Under the pieces are notes generated by a model. The model was not told where the DNA came from and searched no databases. It was given only the letters and a program-made list of their open reading frames with translations. DNA of 64,000 bases from Raffaelea ambrosiae (taxonomy: Eukaryota > Ascomycota > Sordariomycetes > Ophiostomatales > Ophiostomataceae), in the NCBI GenBank assembly GCA_002778195.1, contig PCDI01000013.1, positions 515,021 through 579,020 on the forward strand, in the 5' to 3' direction. A program made the translations under genes and the position numbers. Below are positions 47,836 through 57,410 of this stretch, one piece after another (position 1 is the stretch's first letter; every line of letters starts with the position of its first letter).

Positions 47836-48204
47836 ACGAAAAGAAATACGTCGTTGAAAAAAAAAAAAAAAGGAAAAACATGATGGTACGTTGGATTTTC
47901 TCATTTGCCAAAGAAAAGAGGAGGGGGGGAGGCAGAAGCACCATCGTGACAAGGCGGGATATACGCACGATTACGGCGTTGCGGGAGTGTATTTGGGAAA
48001 GGTGAAGGGGAAACGAGAAAAGCATGAAATCACCGAGCAATAGCAAGCGATAACTAATACGTTTTTTTGTTCTTCTTCATTATTCGCCGTTTCAGAGACC
48101 TTCATTTCGTTACAGTTCTATTTCTACCTTGAGACTGAGGCAGAGTTCCTTCATAGGTGGGTGGTCTACCTTGAGAAGGGGAGGGGGATGCATCAGAGTC
48201 ATGA
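47836..48204. other. Convergent 3' intergenic region
   Basis: About 370 bp between the stops of BUD31 (+) and the zinc-finger gene (-); A-rich tract at about 47856-47870. Nothing else seen. Confidence 0.6.
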
Positions 48205-49233
48205 TCAGCGCCTAGCAAAGCCAGATTTACCTCCACGGCCAAACCGAACACTTCGGGGCACAAAGGTCATGGCTGACATGGCCCCAGCGAGGTCATCCAT
48301 TTCCACATCGGGGGCTCTGGCTTGCTTGGGACGACGTGCTGTTGCTTCACCCTGGCCGCTGTCTTCCTCATCCTCCTCTTCATCACTACTGTCGTCATCG
48401 TCGTCGTCATCGTCATCATCTTCCTCCTCCATGGCATCTTTGTCACGCTGAGAAGGAGCTGTTTTGGGGGCCGCTTTGCTGCTACCAGCTTTCTGTGACG
48501 CCTGCTCTGGATGTTTGGTGATGCTCGCTGCTCGCTTGCGTATGTCCTTCTGAGCGGTTGTCGCCAGCGATGACCTGCGGCGGTGCTGCCGCCGCCCGCC
48601 ATCCAGCAGCAGAGATTGCCGACCGTCGATGCCGTATTGCGTGATGTTGAAGAAGAAGTTGTTGGGAAAGCCATGCTTGTCGATGAGGTGCCGCCGCCTC
48701 TTGTCTGACGACCCGCATTTGCGCTCGCACCCCTCCACAAAGCATGCATACTGCCATTGTCAGTCAGTGATGTGGTTTTTTTTTGGTTTTTTATGGTGTA
48801 TCTCACACTTAGTAGGAGGGGGTTGTCAACTGACAGTGTGCTCGCCCCTGTCTCTCTTGACAGCAACAAACGGGTCGTGCCACTCATCAGTGTGGAGGCC
48901 CAGGTAGAAAGGTGACGGGAAGTTTTTGTGACATTCCAGACAGCGGTTGAGGTGCTCCCTGTTGTAGTGTGCCTCGTAAGCGTCGTAAGACGGGAAGTCG
49001 AGCTTGTCTCTGTGCAGCTGGCAGATCATAACTGCGTGTGCTGCGCCTCCAGCGTCGCTCTGGCTTGGGTCCAAGTTGACAATTTTCGATCGCGGTGGCA
49101 AACCTTCGTCGTTGCTGTGCTCATATGGTATGGCCGGACCCGATCCCGTGCTGTCGTCGCTGATGGTATTCACAGATGCAGCTGAAAGTGAAGGTTGGTG
49201 TTGGACGTCGTCTGGCTCACGTGAGCGCTTCAT
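48205..49233 (-). CDS. ZNF511-like C2H2 zinc-finger protein
   Basis: Inferred CDS is complement(join(48205..48750, 48835..49233)), 314 residues; intron donor GTCAGT and acceptor GGCAG, joining GEHT to YACFVEGC. The human homologue ZNF511 is a little-studied nuclear protein. Seen: CQLHRDKLDFPSYDAYEAHYNREH, a C2H2 finger CLECHKNFPSPFYLGLHTDEWH, and a second finger CFVEGCERKCGSSDKRRRHLIDKH, followed by FPNNFFFNITQYGID. The C-terminal half is basic (SLATTAQKDIRKR), then a run of Asp/Glu with ten consecutive Asp, and a basic tail ending GRGGKSGFARR. A CACGTG palindrome at about 49217 is inside codons 3-6, so it is coding. The role in fungi is unknown. Confidence 0.9.
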
Positions 49234-49846
49234 GTGCCGACGTGACCGAACAAGAAAGCAGGAGGACGCTATTTATATTGGTGGTTTTTTTTAGTTGCTC
49301 CCGCAGTTGGGCTTGCCAGGTCTAGATGGGACAGGGTTTTGGACGTTTAGAGAGCTTTGTCGCGTGTCTGTCACCGCTCTTTCAGATGAACAAGGGTAGT
49401 ACGTCTTCCAGGAGAGCTTGTATGCAACTTAATAAATAGGGTATTTGATGGACACAGCGTGAGGACAGGTACCAAAATACGATACAAGCACAAGTGTAGT
49501 TCCTAATGCTGTTGTGCAGGGTAGCAAGATTTGACAGGTCGTCGAAGCCTGATGAAGAATAGGAAGAGCACCACGGTTGCATCCTGGCATGTGATGCATC
49601 ACGTGATATATATTTAACAACCCACTCAAAGGGATCTTGTATATCACGTGGGAAAATGAGTGCCGAATTAGCGCGACAATTCGAGAGAGGACCAATGGAT
49701 GGCCGCCCATTCAAATCCTCTCTTCGGGCGAAACCTCACGTACCTAACCAGACGACCACGACGAGAGATCTCTCACTCCGGCGCGACGGACCATCGAAGC
49801 CCCCCTCCCGCGACTTCGACATTCAAGCAATTGGATTATCTTACCC
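49234..49846. promoter_or_regulatory. Divergent promoter of the zinc-finger and complex I genes
   Basis: 613 bp between the two start codons. It contains an inverted pair of CACGTGATATA words (49600-49610 and 49640-49650), described separately. Short frames here are not coding. Confidence 0.65.
49600..49650. promoter_or_regulatory. Inverted pair of CACGTGATATA sites
   Basis: CACGTGATATA at 49600-49610 and its exact complement TATATCACGTG at 49640-49650, 29 bp apart. The arrangement about 200 bp upstream of the complex I subunit suggests a dimeric bHLH (Cbf1-like) element; binding is inferred. Confidence 0.55.
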
Positions 49847-50672
49847 ATGGCGATCCTCCCCACCGAGTTTGCCCGCGTGACGCGGCAGTGTGCGTTCCTT
49901 TCCTGCGACTCCTCCCATCTGACCACTTGCTATCAGATAAATGAACGACGGACAACTGACGAGATGTGCTTTTCATAAACAGCCGCGAACTGGGGCGTTG
50001 CCAAGACGCGCGTTCTTTCTGCCTACCGAGAATGGCTCCGTGCTGTACGTGAACCCCCACGATAAGACCCTGGGACTGGTGGACGATTCAAAGAGGGAGG
50101 CGACTTGTGTGCTTTGCGACATTTGGAGGGGACCATCCGCGGGGAGGAAGATCCGGACTCTGCGGGACGGATTGGCACGGATGGCCGGCCGAGTGTTGGG
50201 AATGAGACCTTTGGTGGTAATCACGGAAAAAGGCCAGACGGAGCTGACGGTATCCCGAATACAGGCCCCCGAGATCCAGACGATGTACTCCGTGCCTCAC
50301 CCTGTGTCGGTTGTGCGGGCACGCATCCGGCAAGAATTTGAGCGCCACCGGTTTATCAACAAGCTGCCGGTCGTGGATGTGCTTCTGTTCCACAGCAACG
50401 CCGACTTCCAGGTGGGTTCCTCAAGCGGGCAGATACAGATACCTTGTATTGGAAGAAGGAACCATGTGTGTTAACACCCACCTTAGGAGACGATGAACTT
50501 CTGGCGGCAGACGCCACACATTATGCAGTACTTCAACGAGGAGTCTCTGCGGGGTGACAAGAAGCTGCCATCGAGCTTCATGCAGGGTTTCTTGGAGGTG
50601 AGTCGTTTTCATTGTGATGGGCATTGTTTGGTAGCCCAAACTGACACATAAAAACCGCAGGGCCGCAACTAG
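49847..50672 (+). CDS. NADH:ubiquinone oxidoreductase 14.8 kDa subunit (NDUFA6/B14, LYR family)
   Basis: Inferred CDS is join(49847..49889, 49983..50044, 50265..50411, 50487..50597, 50661..50672), 124 residues. This accessory subunit of mitochondrial complex I binds an acyl-carrier protein through its LYR motif. Seen: MAILPTEFARVTRQSANWG, the LYR-type VLSAYREWLRA at 25-35 (variant AYR), APEIQTMYSVPHPVSVVRARIRQEFERHRF, NKLPVVDVLLF, TMNFWRQTPH and the C-terminal SSFMQGFLEGRN. Every junction keeps phase with standard ends (donors GTGCGT, GTACGT, GTGGGT, GTGAGT). The first exon is 43 nt and the last only 12 nt, coding Gly-Arg-Asn-stop. The 220-bp second intron is open in another frame, which yields a false 178-residue product. 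The divergent promoter has paired CACGTG sites. Confidence 0.94.
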
Positions 50673-51128
50673 AGGAATGTACCTTGGGGAGTTGGTGACG
50701 TCTGATGCAAGGACGGAAACGAAGAAAGTGTACACATGGGTTTCTGGCAACGTCCCTTTTTATTTTATTTTTTCACGCATAGTTTTGTACATAGTAAACC
50801 AAACACACACACGCAAGAAGCACGCAAGAAGAGAGGAGAAGAGTGTTTTTTTTTCTCTCTCAAATTAGAAATGCCCCAAAAAAGAGAAATAAATTTCAAT
50901 CCAAATAACATGAATAGCAACACTCCGTTGGCTCTTTGACTCCGTGACTGTATACCCGAAATTTTGTCTATGCTGTTTTGTCCCATACCCAGTGTTTTAT
51001 TTTGTGTGTGTGTGCTTTTTGTGTGCTTTTCGGCTCGTTCTTCAATTGCCCGTCTGTGCGCTTCCGTCGAGGAGACGTTTGGTTATGTGCGCACCCTATC
51101 CAACCCTGTTCGTTGGTCTCGTCCACAT
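50673..51128. other. Convergent 3' intergenic region
   Basis: About 456 bp between the complex I subunit (+) and Rpc19 (-) stops. A/T-rich, with T and A runs near 50760 and 50840. Nothing else seen. Confidence 0.6.
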
Positions 51129-51851
51129 CTATGCCTGCATGGTGTTGGCAAAGTCGTTTCGTGCCTCCCAGTACTTGTCGCCGACGACGTCGCAAAGATC
51201 TTGCAGGTCCCGGAGGCCCTTCTCGAGTGCTTGGATGGCGGTGCCCTCTGCGGCAAGGGAAGGAAACGTTAGCATTGCGTGGTGGAAAGAAAATGAGCCT
51301 GCCGGGGTGCAAACCTACCATATGTCTGGATGCGAATGTTCATCTTAGCTTCAGACGGATGTGGAATGGCATAGGCACAGAACTCGACATCAGGGCTGCA
51401 AACGTGGTCAGTATCAAAGCAAGTGAAGGCTGTCAAAGCGCGCGGCAACTCACTTCTTCATGATGATAAACCGCAGAGCATTTCCGAGCGTGTGGCCCTC
51501 CTCGAGGAATTCAAACGAGGCCGCTGTCGGCGTGGATCCTGGTAGCTGTTCTTTGTGTTAGCAGGGAAACAAAATAAAAAAAGAGACATATGTATGGGAA
51601 GCTTGGGAGATCTCCAATACCAGTCTAACTCGCTGCGGCTCCTCCTCTTCTTCTTCCTCTTCCACCTCGCCTTCTTGCGCCTCGTCTCCCTCGACCATGG
51701 TCTCGTCCTTCACGGCAGGCTCGTCTGCAGCAGCCTCTGCCGTCTCTTCTGCATCCTCGACCTTGGCCACGGGCGACCGGACCGGGGCATCCTCCATCTC
51801 GGCGTCGTCCTGGCTGGCCGCTGCCTGCCTCCGGCTTGTTCTTGCTGGCAT
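51129..51851 (-). CDS. RPC19: DNA-directed RNA polymerases I and III subunit AC19 (Rpc19)
   Basis: Inferred CDS is complement(join(51129..51247, 51319..51395, 51454..51545, 51621..51851)), 172 residues. AC19 pairs with AC40 to form the alpha-like assembly platform of RNA polymerases I and III in the nucleus. The first exon codes an acidic, disordered N-terminus (residues 1-77) with a run of eight or more Glu. The conserved alpha-like fold begins at LPGSTPTAASFEFLEEGHTLGNAL and continues through RFIIMKNPDVEFCAYAIPHPSEAKMNIRIQTY and GTAIQALEKGLRDLQDLCDVVGDKYWEA. The hallmark GHTLGNAL is intact. Intron phases are 0, 2 and 1 with GTATTG, GTGAGT and GTAGGT donors. The acidic extension is longer than in yeast. 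Confidence 0.95.
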
Positions 51852-52888
51852 TGTGTAGTATGTGGTATGTGGCTGTGTTTCGATAAAGGGCGCGAGAAGG
51901 GGAGTCGTATAGTATGCTCGTTTTCGCGTTGTCGTTGTTTTGTGACCAGAGGTGGGAGAGAAAATGGTCGTGTTTGTTACTTGTGAGCTTTCTTTTTCTT
52001 TTTTTTTTGCCTGGCAGAACTTTTTTTTTTTTGCTAGAGCTCGCGCACCTCGAACTTAACTTTTTTGCGATAAGGCCGATAGCGCGGGGCAGCACCCACC
52101 AGGCGCCTGTTTTGCGACAGACCGTCTAACTAAGCACGGGGGCGCTCCTACCCCGGCAAGGCACCTATTACAGTGAACAAAAAAAGCGACGACGTAGCTT
52201 TCAGCAAGGTTCACCAGGCGGACCTGCAAGACACGCAAGCACGGAAGAGGCAACGCAAAAAAGACGACCCCTCTTTGGCCTCTCCCCGTTCATGCAGGAA
52301 AAAGAAAAAAAAGGGCACGTCCATCTCATTTCTCTTCTACAAGGACCACAGTTGCCCAGAACGTCTCGGATTTGTGGGCTGCATCCAACGCACACGCACC
52401 GTCTATATCACGACGATCCTCCTCCAAAAAAGGGATTGACACTCGCGATTCGCATTGGACACGCCCGATCGTCGCGAGTTTGGGGCCGTTTTGTCTCAGC
52501 TGTGCCGCGCCTTTTCCTCCGCCTTTTCTCCCTCCTTTCTCTTTCCCGTCTTTCCTGCTCCTCAGCCCTCGGATGCTGGGCCGGGCCTCTTGAGAACTAC
52601 GGACGAACGCATACGCTCACACGGCACGGCTGCTCGGCCTGTTGAGTCCCTGGTGCTGAGAATTTACCTGTATAAATAACGTTTTGGACAGACCCAAGAA
52701 TCTGGGTTCTTCTGTCTTCACTGCTCTCGTTCCACCGTGCTGTTGATTCTCTCTGCCTTGCCACCTCTTTTTGGACCTCCGTCCCCGCGCATCTGCCTGT
52801 GACAGAAAGTCTCGATACAGCCGCCGTTGTCTGTCTTATATAAATCATACACCATCTTATATCTATACAACAACGACAACCAGCAGCA
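51852..52888. promoter_or_regulatory. Divergent promoter of RPC19 and the 192-residue protein gene
   Basis: About 1.04 kb. T-runs near 51990-52035, C/T-rich leader from about 52490 to 52888 on the + strand. No coding frame of note. Confidence 0.6.
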
Positions 52889-53467
52889 ATGGCTTCAGAC
52901 GACAAGGATGCCACCGCCGAAATGGCCTCTTCTGTGTCGAAGCTGACCATCGATCCCAAGAAAAGCACCAAGGCTGCGGCGCCCCAGGCGAAGCCCAAGA
53001 AGAAGAAGCCCAAGAAGGTGGTCGTCGACTCGTGGGAGGACGAATCGCTCTCATCCTCTTCGGATGACGAGGCAACACCCGCATCGCCCGGACCGTCCAA
53101 GGCAGAGGGCACCGCCGCCGGCACCACCGCACCACCGCCCACGCCCATCACCCCCAGCTACCACCCGACCGCTTCCCAGAACTACGGCGGGAATATGCCG
53201 ACTGGGCCGCCGGTGGCAGACTGGGGTGCATCCTCCTCCTCCTCCTCTTCAGGCGGACCGGCACGCCGTCCAGAGAAGACGGATGCTGTCGCCCGGCGGC
53301 TGATTGCCGGTGCGCTCGGCGTCAAGGTTCCCCGACAGACCGACGAGCAAAAGGCCTATGACCGGTCCCTGCGCGACGCAGAGCGCAAGCGGAAAGAAGA
53401 GCAGTCTGCCCAGAAACGGCAGCAAGAGGCAGCCGAAGAAACCAAGCGGGCCATCTGGGAGGACTAG
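52889..53467 (+). CDS. Small charged, mostly disordered protein of unknown function
   Basis: Single exon, 192 residues, ATG at 52889 in good context (AGCAATGGC). I do not recognise the family. The N-terminal half has Lys/Pro/Ala-rich segments (KPKKKKPKKVVVDSWEDE), followed by Ser/Asp and Pro/Thr linkers. The C-terminus is likely folded or helical: PEKTDAVARRLIAGALGVK followed by a basic coiled coil (DRSLRDAERKRKEEQSAQKRQQEAAEETKR) ending AIWED. The conserved-looking VARRLIAGALGVKVPR block and terminal helix suggest an RNA- or ribosome-associated small protein, but this is a guess. A 12-bp tandem repeat begins 13 bases after the TAG stop, and the frame after the stop is open for about 130 codons. 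Confidence 0.8.
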   Translation: MASDDKDATAEMASSVSKLTIDPKKSTKAAAPQAKPKKKKPKKVVVDSWEDESLSSSSDDEATPASPGPSKAEGTAAGTTAPPPTPITPSYHPTASQNYGGNMPTGPPVADWGASSSSSSSGGPARRPEKTDAVARRLIAGALGVKVPRQTDEQKAYDRSLRDAERKRKEEQSAQKRQQEAAEETKRAIWED

Positions 53468-53480
53468 GGAGAGATATATC

Positions 53481-53540
53481 GGGGCCAGCTCCGGGGCCGA
53501 CGCCGGGGCCGACGCCGGGGCCAACGCCGGGGCCAACTCC
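53481..53540 (+). repeat. 12-bp tandem repeat GGGGCCGACGCC, five copies
   Basis: Exactly five 12-bp units: the first and last carry AGCTCC/AACTCC ends, the fourth AACGCC, the second and third are identical. It sits 13 bases after a stop codon. Being a multiple of three, it keeps all frames open. Confidence 0.92.
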
Positions 53541-54585
53541 CGGAAAAGCGGCAGCAGCCGGCGGGCACGATACCAGAGGACTTCAAGGAGAGAGAGGGGG
53601 GAGAAGGAGAGAGAAAGAGAGAAAGGTCGGGGGCTAGACGATATATCTTACCACCGTCCCTGCGAAGGGCATTCGGGGCAAGGGGCCAGACCAAGATACT
53701 GCTCTCACGGGCTTCGCTCCACCAGGAGACGCACAACAGGCAGGACCATGTACAGCAGCCTTTTTTTTTTTTTTTTCCTTCTTTGGGCTGGCAACGTCCC
53801 CTTCCTCCCCCGTCCCAACAGAGGGGTGGAAACAAATCAGGAGTGTGCGCGCGCGCATGAGGTAGCATTGGAAGGTTGCTGCCCATAGGCAACACAATAT
53901 TGGGTTTACAGGGGAGGGGTCAAATGCTTTCTTTTTGGAGCTTCTCATCCATTTTTCCTCGTGGTCACCATTTTCTCCCTCTTTCACGCACACACACGCA
54001 CACACACACATGCCCACCCACTCTGTCTGGATGAAACACAGACGCTGCAGCCTTGCGGTGCCGACCCAGCGTCTTGGAGAGGCCATGGTCGTCGCCGACA
54101 CAGACAGGCGCTCAGGAGCCTCCCCCAAAGGATCAAACACACACACACGAAGAGAAGTACGAGTAAAAGAATGACGGAGGATCCGGCAGTTGGTTTGGCA
54201 CATCTTTTGTCGCCCCCCATGGTCAAGGAACAGGTCACAATGAAATTATTGGCATAGTGGCGCGATGGATGGACCAAACCCCCCCCNGCAAGCAAGCAGC
54301 AGGACATCACGTTTCGTTTCCTTTCGTCGCGCTTAAAGGCCAGCTCTGAGAGGACAGCCTCGACCAGAAGAGAAGCCATGCGAGGCCGGATTGGGGTAAT
54401 GTGGGTGTGGGAACGGATGTGGTGTGTGGTTGGAAGCGGTTCGCTGTGGAAAAAGAGGGCCCAGTGGGGGCTGTGATTGGGTGGTTGGGCGGCGCTCAGA
54501 GGCAATAATGTGACGACATATCTGATGAAGACGAAGAGATGAGATTACAGAGAAATTGAGATCAAGCAAAAATAATACGAAGTGG

Positions 54586-54611
54586 CACACACACACACAC
54601 ACACACACACA
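54586..54611. repeat. (CA)n microsatellite
   Basis: Uninterrupted CA dinucleotide run of 26 bases in intergenic DNA. Confidence 0.95.
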
Positions 54612-55402
54612 TTTCCGTTTTATCGTGTACATACGAGTGGTATTATTACGCTGTGGCAGTACAATGAATCCTGGTATCTTTTCGGCACTGCTCAACAACC
54701 GGTCTGGTTCTGTTCTCGGCATTCACTAGTTACGTAGTTAGTAACAAGGTACGGTGTATGTATCCTCCTTCTCTGCGTCTCCCTCGCAAGTCTCGGAAGG
54801 ATTCAATATCCACATTCATAGTACGAGTACGATGGGGCTCGGTTCACTGCCAGTGCCCCGAGAACCAGGGATGCCAACCAAGCGGCTGCCCTCCATGGTA
54901 CACACTCCGTCCACAGGGCGGACCTACCACTTTATTATTATTCTTTTTTCTTTCCGCCGGGAGAGTCATCTTTTGAAAGAAACAGTGGACGTGGCCCTCT
55001 TGTCCAAGAGAGAACAAGAAATAATAATGGGATGGTTGGCCAATATTTCGAGGCCGGCTCGGTGCGCGGCTAGCTGCAGCATCCGGTGATTGGGCATGAA
55101 CGAATGGCCACTCACTACGGCCCCCCTCTTGGTATCTTGCGATATCTTCTCTCTCCCCATGCAATGCTCCTCGCATGTACTATGTATCTTACGGAGCACT
55201 GTCGCAACCTCACCGTCTCCAACTCACCGGGCATAGGTCTGACTGGCCCGTCTGTCTCTGTTAAGGCATTGCCTTCGCCTTTGGATCCTTGGCTTTTCTT
55301 TCTTTTCTTTTTTTTTTTTTNTTTTGCATTTTTGCATCGGCAACAGGGTAGGGAACCGGGGGTTTACGAGTAGACAGATCTAGAAAGAAAAAAAAAAGAA
55401 AA

Positions 55403-55470
55403 AAGGCCGCAACAAGTAGGAAGGGAGACAGGAGAAAGGGGAAAGAAAGAAGGCCGCAACAAGTAGGAAG
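55403..55470 (+). repeat. Duplicated 21-bp block in purine-rich DNA
   Basis: The same 21 bases, containing GGCCGCAACAAGTAGG, occur at 55403-55423 and 55450-55470 within an A/G-rich stretch. Confidence 0.9.
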
Positions 55471-57340
55471 AAAGAAAGAAGGCCCTCGCGGATACGATGC
55501 TGCCGGATGGGATGGTGTGGTGTTACAAAGCAACGCCCTTTCAGCTCTCAACAAAGGATTTTGCCCACATCACATGCAGCCTGGTGATAGAACCCCCCCA
55601 ACAACAGGCAAACCAACCACAAAGCCAACGAACCCCTGCTTGCATGTTGCCGTGTAGTTATCTTCCTGTTTGGGTGTCTTGTGTGTCTTCAAGTGTGGTG
55701 GACGATTCCGTTCTGCTTATATGTATTTTACAGTTTCTCTCGCATTGTGGACTTAACTAGTTGCTATGCATTTTCTCAATGATTTATTTCTATTTTTATT
55801 GTAAGTATTAACTACTTTGTATGTCTTCTTTGGTTGCCCTTTCCCCTGGTCTTGTCTTTGGAACCTTTCCCTTTGGCACCAATCCAGTAGCCCAGAATGC
55901 AACCCTACGTGCATTTCGGGGGCGCCAGCAGAAAAAAAGCAGGTTTGGGACCGGGCCTGTATCTTACCTGCGATATGTAACTACATAGTAAAGGATGGGC
56001 AGGGGTGCATGGCGCTTTTTTTTTTTCCCTTGCCCTGGCTCTGTCTCTTTACCAGTTGAAAAGAGCTTTTCTATTCCAGAAGGAAGACCTGCAGACAGCA
56101 CTACTGCGCAACAGCAACGCTACGATGCAAGCTGAAAAAAGGACGCCGTGCTGGGGACCAGCCACACTGGGAAACATGCGTTTTTTTTTTTTTTGTTGCA
56201 CGCAAGTCTTGAAGTCTCTTGCTGGGCAATAATGCATGTAATTGCATGGCAAGCTGTCTCTCCAAGCGAGAACCAGGCACGAAAGAGGCACAGCCAGCCG
56301 CGGAGAAGAGAATGGACGGAAACAGAGGCATGCCATGAATACCCGGCCTTGGTTTTCCTGTCTTGCTGCAGCTGTTTCATCGTACCATAAAAAAGTTTGC
56401 TCTTGTCCATGAGAGGAATTCAATTTCCTTTCTTCCTCCCCCCCCCCCCCCCCAGTCTGAATGGGGAGGGGGGTTACGCTGATGCTTACCATACTTACAT
56501 ACTCGTAGTATTGTTTCTGGGCACACAGCAAGTGAAACAAGAACTGCCCCGTCCGGTGGTCCGGCCAAGGAAAGGGAAACCAAGAAGACAGGCCAGGAGG
56601 GAAGTGCCAGGTATTATTATACTGGCCTCCTGCTGTAAGAAGCCCCCAAAGAGGCCGCAGAGGTAACCTCGAGAAAAAGCCAACCAAAGGGAGGGGGGCT
56701 TGCGCAAAGAACGCGTTTCAAGAAGGAAGAGCGCACTGTGGAGGCGATTGGCCAAAATGCACGACTCTCAAACGAGGAAATAGGGGTGCAGGGGTCGTAG
56801 TGGAGGCCGACAGGAAAAGTATCGTGTGTCTGTGCGCCAAACGGGGGTTTCTTCCTTCGTCGACTGACATCAGAGAAGGATGGGGTTCTTTTCCCTTTAT
56901 TTTTTTCTTTGTTGTTCGTTGCTTGCTCGCTTGGGTATTCTTTTGTAGCCCGGCTCAAGAAGAACGGTTCTCTTTTGCATTGATCAGATGAAAATGAGAT
57001 CGTCGATGATGCATCCTATGAATAGACAGGTACAGACTGTCTACGTGAAGGACAGGTTCTATTAAACCAGACCCTACAATACACAAAGAGAGACAAGACA
57101 TAATATTATAGCCAGTCCAACCAGGAAGATGGCTTATCATCCGGCTCGATAATGTTTTGTAATCCACAAGTGCGGTCACACTCGGTGGAAGATGCCGTTT
57201 CCAGTAAATCTCTTTGTACGATGCAGGCCGATCCGTCGAGCGACCGAGTGACGACGACTCTTCGTATTTCCAGGCCCGGCATACCCTGCTGTGCGCCGCG
57301 AGATAGCTTCGTACATGCCGGCGTGCATATCCACAACGGA

Positions 57341-57410
57341 GATGTCCAGAGATGTCCACAGATGCCCACAGATGCCCACAGACGCCCACAGATGTCCACA
57401 GATACATCCA
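57341..57410 (+). repeat. 10-bp tandem repeat GATGCCCACA, seven copies
   Basis: Seven head-to-tail decamers with variants (GATGTCCAGA, GATGTCCACA, GACGCCCACA); two central copies are identical. The unit is not a multiple of three. Intergenic. Confidence 0.92.

Noticed and set aside
49216..49225. CTCACGTGAG palindrome as a promoter element
   Set aside because: It lies inside codons 3-6 of the zinc-finger gene, so it is coding sequence.
49941..50474. Single-exon protein of 178 residues
   Set aside because: It reads through introns of the complex I subunit gene; only the part after 50265 matches the family, and splicing restores the LYR motif and C-terminus.
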